DNA from: Stichopus chloronotus
Lineage: Eukaryota > Echinodermata > Holothuroidea > Aspidochirotida > Stichopodidae
Length of the DNA stretch: 64,000 bases
Assembly: GCA_021234535.1 (NCBI GenBank)
Contig: CM037843.1
Location: 18,135,911-18,199,910 of the forward strand
Reading direction: 5' to 3'
Shown here: positions 58,321 to 64,000 of the stretch, piece by piece
Position numbering within the stretch: position 1 is the first letter of the stretch
Layout of the letters: every line of letters starts with the position of its first letter
Notes under the pieces: generated by a model
Told to the model about the DNA's origin: nothing
Database searches by the model: none
What the model saw: only the letters and a program-made list of their open reading frames with translations
Position numbers and translations under genes: made by a program

Positions 58321-58789
58321 AGCCTACTTATTACCATATATTTAAGGATGAAATACTTAACCAGGATTCTCCATGCAGTATGCGAGTGAGTAAACTAAAA
58401 TAGATGTTTAAGTTCTTAAACTTCTAAATTCTATGTACTGTGGTAGATCATAAAAAAAACTTATTTTACCTACATCGCATATCGTACTGCAGATTTTTTA
58501 AGTGAGTGCTGATATCATGCCGCATTCACCCCGTCTAGCAATCTGTGTTATTAAGTCATACGCCTAGAATTCTGTGTTTGTAGGCGTATATCATCCTTTT
58601 CATTATCGTTTAAGACTTTCGGCTATGATTCTACAAATTTTAGAAGTTTTAAATGAAATATCTTGGAAGGTTACTACAATCAGCACATATGTCCCTATAC
58701 ACAGATGTCTAGAAGTATCACTAACCCAGAAATCTTCTGTAAACCACACCAAAGACTTAACAGTTGAATCTGGCAAATTAGTTATCATG

Positions 58790-60040
58790 AGAATAGTTTA
58801 TTCACCAAATTTAGCAAAGTACATGTAGCCAATATATTTACCTATATTTTGACTTGTAGAATGGCTTCTATAAAATGTAGCAAAAAAAAAAAAGTCTACC
58901 CAATTTATTGCATTAAGTGTGGAATGACCATACTTAAATTAAGCAGGAAATATCTAGCAAAGTAATTGGCTTGTGAAATGTTCACTACAAAATCTGGCAG
59001 AACAGATTTAGTCATTACATAATATAGTAAAATGGTCACACTTAAATTTAGCAGAAAATATCTAGCAAAATAATTGACTATTAAAATGGTCACAGGTATT
59101 TCTAGCAGAATATATCTAGCTAATTTATTGCATTGTTAAGTGGTTACCATAAAATCTAGCAAAAAATATCTAGCAAAATAATTGGCTTGTGAAATGGTTA
59201 CTACAAAAATCTAGCAGAAAACATTTAGTCATTTCATGGTATTGTAAAATGGTCAGATTAAAATCTAGCAGAAAATATGTAGCAAAATAATTGACCACGA
59301 AAATGGTTACATGTGTTTCTACCAGAATATATCTAGCTAATTTATTGCATTGTTAAGTGGTTACCATAAAATCTAGCAAAAAATATCTAGTAAAATAATT
59401 GGCTCGTAAAATGGTTACTACAAAAATCTAGCAGAAAAGATTTAGCCGTTACATAATATTGTAAAATGGTCACAATAAAATCTAGCAGAAAATATCTAGC
59501 AAACTGATTGACTACTAAAATGGTTACATGTGTTTCTAGCAGAATATATCTAGCTAATTTATTGCATTGTTAAGTGGTTACCATAAAATCTAGCAAAAAA
59601 TATCTAGCAAAATAATTGGCTTGTGAAATGGTTACTACAAAAATCTAGCAGAAAACATTTAGTCATTTCATGGTATTGTAAAATGGTCAGATTAAAATCT
59701 AGCAGAAAATATGTAGCAAAATAATTGACCACGAAAATGGTTACACGTATTTCTAGCAGAATACATCTAGCTAATATATCGCATCGCTAATTGGTTACCT
59801 TAAAATCTAGCAGAAAGTATCTAGCAAAATAATTAACGTGTGAAATGGTTACTACAATATCTAGCAGACCGTGTTTAACCAATTGATTGTATTGATAAAT
59901 GTTTACACTAAACTCTAGCCCAAAGAACCTACCAAAGTTTTGACTTGTGAAATGGTTACTCTAAAATCCAGCGGGTAAATCTAGCTAATTGTTTGACATG
60001 TGGAGTGGTTAGTATAATTTTAGCAAAAAGTTGCTATTGA
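58790..60040. repeat. 54-bp monomer array with 217-bp higher-order unit
   Basis: The landmark AGCAGAATATATCTAGCTAA (or a close variant) recurs at 59104, 59321, 59538 and 59755, exactly 217 bases apart. A degraded unit precedes it (about 58880) and another follows (59970). Each 217-bp unit holds four different ~54-bp monomers. Units 1 and 3 are almost identical, while unit 2 differs clearly in monomers C and D, so a 434-bp period overlies the 217-bp one. Confidence 0.92.
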
Positions 60041-60842
60041 ATTTTTTAATCCAATTTATAATACTGTGAACTGGTATCACGGACATCCAGTGTAAAATGA
60101 TAGGCAAAGTATTTGATCTATTAAGCAGATCGTATTTAGTGGAAACATTTATATCATATTTAGCAAAGTTGCACGAAGAGCACCGACACTCTAGCAAACA
60201 AAGTGTAGATGAATCAGACACTGAACTTTGCCACTTATATCAAGATACAATAAGGCGGGAAGTTTAACAGCCGACTATATCATCAGGGAAAACGAGAGAA
60301 AGTTTAAATATTAACGCCATTGCTCTAAATCTACTCTCAGGAAAGGAAAGCTAAATCCTTAATAAGAGATATGCAGTGCTTTCGGGGTAAACATAGGTAC
60401 ATACTTTTTAAAACGGAGGGAGTTCTAGGACCTGAAAAAGGCGATTGTTGAAGCATCTTACAACTAGTGTAATACGGCATGTGACTCGAACATCTCAGCT
60501 GGTACAGTAAATGGTATGCTAAGCTTGTTGGAGAGACAGCCTTGCTTCAAGTAAGTTAAGGCTTATCGGTTCATTTACTACGCTACTGTTTAACAGCGAG
60601 TTTTAAAGATACATAAAGAATGTCAGACATGTGACGGATAAAAAGAGATTAGTGGTTCAGTATTTCTAGGAGGGAGTTTAAAATCTTGAAATACTCAGTG
60701 TCGAACTAAGGGATCAAAAGAAATTGTACGTGGCCACAAACATTCTTTCTTTTCTGGCAAGGAGAAACGGTGTATCAGCTTTTGATTGATAACTTGGTGA
60801 ATTCTGACGGTGCGATTTCAGGGACTTAACTTTTATTCAATT
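60041..60842. repeat. Duplicated block, copy 2
   Basis: Matches copy 1 from TTGCTATTGAATTTTTNA onward to TTTTATTCAATT with few substitutions and small indels. It is joined at its right end to a short monomer remnant (about 60842-60880) rather than to block B. Confidence 0.9.
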
Positions 60843-60879
60843 AAGGCTTGCAGTTAAGGCTTGTGAAATGGTTACTACA

Positions 60880-61705
60880 AAAAGAGCACCGACACTCTAG
60901 CAAACAAAGTGCAGATGGATCAGATACTGAACTTTGCCGCTTTAACAAGATACAATAATGCGGGAAGTTTAACAGCAGATTATTTCATCAAGGAAAACAA
61001 GAGCAAGTTTAAATATTAACGTCATTGCTCTAAATCTACTCTCAGAAAGGAAAGCCAAATCCTTAATATGAGATATGCAGTGCTTTTGGGGTAAACATAT
61101 ATACATCCTTTTTAAAACGGAGGGAGTTCTAGGACCTGAAAAGGCGATTGTTGAAGTATCTTACAACTAGTGTAATACCGCATGTGACTCGAACATCTCA
61201 GCTGGTACAGTAAATGGTATGCTAAGCTTGTTGGAGAGACAGCCTTGCTTCAAGTAAGTTAAGGCTTATCGGTCCATTTACTACGCTACTGTTTAACAGC
61301 GAGATTCAAAGGCATAACGAATGTCAGAGATGTGACGGATAAAAAGAGATTAGTGGTTTAGTATTTCTAGCAGAGGAGTTCAAAATCTTGAAATACTGTC
61401 GAACTAAAGGGATAAAGTTCTAAATTCTTTATTATACTGCGGTAGATAAAAAAAAAACTTATTTTAGCTACATCTTATATCGTACTGCAGATTTTTTAAG
61501 TGAGTGCCGATATCATGCCGCATTCACCCCGTCTAGCAATCTGTCTAGTCTTGTTCCTAGAACTCTGTGTCTGTACGCGTACATCAACCTTTCATTATCG
61601 GTTCAAACTTTCTGCAAATCTTAGAAGCTTTTAAATGAAATGTCTCGCATGTTTACTATACAATTAGCACATATGTCCGTCTACACAGATGTCTAGAAAT
61701 GTCTT
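60880..61705. repeat. Duplicated block, copy 3 with block B
   Basis: Starts inside the block at GAGCACCGACACTCTAGCAA and is somewhat more diverged than copies 1 and 2. After about 61420 it continues into block B (ACTTATTTTAGCTACATC, then CGCATTCACCCCGTCTAGCA), matching 58435-58720. Confidence 0.9.
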
Positions 61706-61720
61706 TCCTATGTTCAGAGG

Positions 61721-64000
61721 GTTGTGATAATTGGTTACTTTACGCTATTGTACGTCAAATTGTACATCCTTAGTAATCCTTTGTGAGACATGATAACCAA
61801 TCAACTTGCCGTTATCTATACATGTTGTTTTCACTGGATAAGTCTAGATCAAATATCATGACCGTATAACTTGCATGCAACTACATAGGCCTACAACTGT
61901 TCGCGCGGGGAGAGGCGGAACGTCTATAAATCGCAACCCTTTCTACATAGGAACCCTTATAGTCGTGCCGGTACTATCCTCCTCCCCCCCCCCCCCTGCC
62001 ATATATTTAAAGAACAGTGGGTATTTCTATTATACGGCGCCTTTTTCTTTCTCAGTCCCTCTCTCAGTGACTGAAACTGCCATCTCCCCCACTGCACGTT
62101 CGCTGGAAATTCACTTAGGCCTATGCGTATTACTATTTTTCCTCGTAGATTGTTTTACAAATTGCCGATAAGATTGTATATTGTGCAAAGCTATTATCCT
62201 GAGAAAAAAAAAAAAAAACATCCTTGCGTTTGCCAACATAACTTTAAGCTCCCCCCCCCCCCAAAAAAAAAAAAAAACACTTTATGAGTATTGAGATTGC
62301 TCTCTTCATTTACCACCGTCGTGGTCATCTTTATCACTCATCTTGGGATTTATGCTGACATTCAATCGAAGCTACTGTTTGTTACCTGAGGCAGCTCAAG
62401 TGACGAATGAGAAGCAGGTTGGGCAGAGTATAAGAACCTGTTAACTGACGTCTGGGTTTGGCTTTGGGGAAGTGATGAAGATTGGAAACCCCCAGTTATC
62501 ACGGACGTCAACGAGCAAAGACAACCGGTGAAATATTGATAAACTTGACCCCTATCTCGAGCCCCCTCCCATGGATTGCAAATGGACAGCAGTGAAACTC
62601 GCGAGCGGATTTAAAAATATTGTAAGTCTGAAGGTGAGGACACATCTCCGGAACCGATGGAAGAAGGTGTTAGAGAGGCCTACAGTGAGCTATGTGACCA
62701 ATGAGCTAGATCGCATCTCATCCGGCCGCTCGCTACTGGTCTATATAAAACATTAGAGGAACGGTCAGCACAACACATTCTCACCCGGTTGGCCCCTAAA
62801 GGCAAAACAAGAGCGAGGCAGAGCATACACTGGAACCCAAAAGACCCAACTAGTATTTAATGATATATCAATATGTACATATGATACTGCGTCAACTTAT
62901 TTCACAAGTTCTCCAATTAAAGCAGGATGTGCTGTTATTCCTGCATTTTCCAAAGTTCCAAAGCACTTCTTTCGAATTGCACAGGTTCTAGTTCCGCTAA
63001 CTTTTTAGCCGAAAAGCAACTCGCTCTTCTTTCTACCGTACGTAATTCTCTAAAAAATGAAATTTTTAATGAAAGAAATGTGGCATAGCGTGTTATTATC
63101 AAAATTTGTATCAAATGAAAGACGGAGGGAGTTCAAGGTAAAGGCTTTTATTTCTTCCAACAGCACATCCTACTTTAATTGCATCTTATGACAGACTCGG
63201 AGCACCACTCCACGGCCAAAGGCTGATATTGAGGGAATCCAGCATTCCAGCCTGCTTAACAAGTCATATTTAGTGCTAAGCGCAACCCCAACATGAGGTG
63301 GTTCCGAGCGTACAAGAAAAAAAAAATGGCTTTAGACAAGCCCCCAACATAACCGGAAAGACTACTCTCAAAGTGTTTTTTTTTTTTTAGAATGGCAATT
63401 ACGTACTTCCGTAATGATGAAATAGTTACCCTTTCTGTTATTGTTCGCTGCTATTGTTCGCTAGCTTCTACTTCACCTGGATGACGGTCCGCACTGCAAA
63501 GATTCCACTTTCAAGAAAATTTCCAAAAAAGCGGTAAATTTTGATAGATTTAGTAAATTTTGTTAGGTAAGGAGAAAAACTTTTTGGGAAATAACTTTCC
63601 TCATTCCATGTAAATTTTCAATCACATCATTTTTATTTAGAAAAATTAAGTCCGGATTTGGGAAAATTTGAGACTGTTTTTTTATCATACTTTTTATGGG
63701 AAGGGGAATTGTTGATGAATTTGTGGAACCCACTTACGTTCGCTGGCACTTTCCTCCTATTCGACTGTCCAATACGCGCAAACTATCCGAGCTGCAGTTT
63801 TCGTTCCTGTCTTCCAGCTTTCCTTCGGCTTCAGTAAGTCCCCATAAGGATAACGGGAAACCCTAAAAAAAAAACAATGAAATGCTCCTGCTGCTAAAAA
63901 GTTAGGTTAAATTGCCAAAGAAACTAATCGACAACCATAGAAATAGATATCCGACCAAAGCCTAGCTCATACTAGAAGAACGTTGCACTGTTACTAAGTG
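61721..64000. other. Right-end stretch with no supported gene
   Basis: About 2.3 kb. It holds C and A homopolymer runs (C at 61985-61996; C then A at 62252-62277; T at 63377-63389). No recognisable coding segment or repeat copy was found. Confidence 0.5.

Larger units (their letters stand above)
57276..61720. repeat. Complex satellite locus: 54-bp monomer array between copies of a ~1-kb duplicated block
   Basis: The layout is block copy 1 (57300-58320), a unique-like block B (58420-58720), a monomer array (about 58790-60040), block copy 2 (60040-60842), block copy 3 (60880-61420) and a second block B (61420-61705). Monomers contain TCTAGCA and end with an ATGGTTACTACAAA-like stretch. No protein-coding content is convincing; a 70-residue open frame that appears in copies 1 and 2 is merely duplicated with the block. 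Confidence 0.9.

Overview
The window is animal nuclear DNA with a low gene density. The genes have GT/AG introns of 0.5 to 5 kb, animal protein families are present, and there are many non-LTR retrotransposon fragments, MITE-like elements, microsatellites and long G or C runs. The best guess is a marine invertebrate deuterostome, most likely an echinoderm. This rests on the set of families (a hydroxyacid oxidase of the HAO1/HAO2 type, a SAYSvFN protein, an intronless TRIM, an Rv2258c-like methyltransferase) and on the general texture of the DNA. The species cannot be fixed from the sequence alone.

Four protein-coding genes can be supported. (1) On the + strand, the last three exons (2758-2966, 7890-8012, 10766-11325) of an S-adenosylmethionine-dependent methyltransferase of the Rv2258c-like type. 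Its first exon was not found and probably lies upstream of the window. (2) On the - strand, a single-exon TRIM-type E3 ligase (21152-22303) with RING, two B-boxes and a coiled coil but no C-terminal recognition domain. (3) On the + strand, a complete two-exon SAYSD1 gene (31326-31451, 32169-32525), which encodes a small ER membrane protein. (4) On the - strand, a complete eight-exon peroxisomal-type 2-hydroxyacid (glycolate) oxidase (46022-55051, 361 aa). Every splice phase in genes 1, 3 and 4 was checked by hand and is consistent. A broken protein-kinase fragment lies at about 26.0-26.3 kb on the - strand.

The rest is mainly repeats. Two LINE reverse-transcriptase remnants are visible, one just upstream of SAYSD1 (29.8-31.1 kb) and one in sense orientation inside intron 1 of the oxidase (53.2-54.8 kb). 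Two closely related ~250-bp elements flanked by TTAA (27.66 and 43.23 kb) and a 968-bp element with 20-base terminal inverted repeats (43.95-44.91 kb) look like non-autonomous DNA transposons. An 11-copy, 145-bp tandem array (33.1-34.6 kb) carries exact DR1-type nuclear-receptor half-site pairs. The right end (57.3-61.7 kb) holds a nested structure: 54-bp monomers in a 217-bp higher-order unit, which itself alternates as a 434-bp unit, between copies of a ~1-kb duplicated block.

The genes are unrelated in function, and no operon-like or pathway clustering is evident. I did not find a convincing new multi-gene system. The observations most worth following are the DR1-bearing array, the nested satellite, and the unusual lid residue and C-terminal tripeptide of the oxidase.
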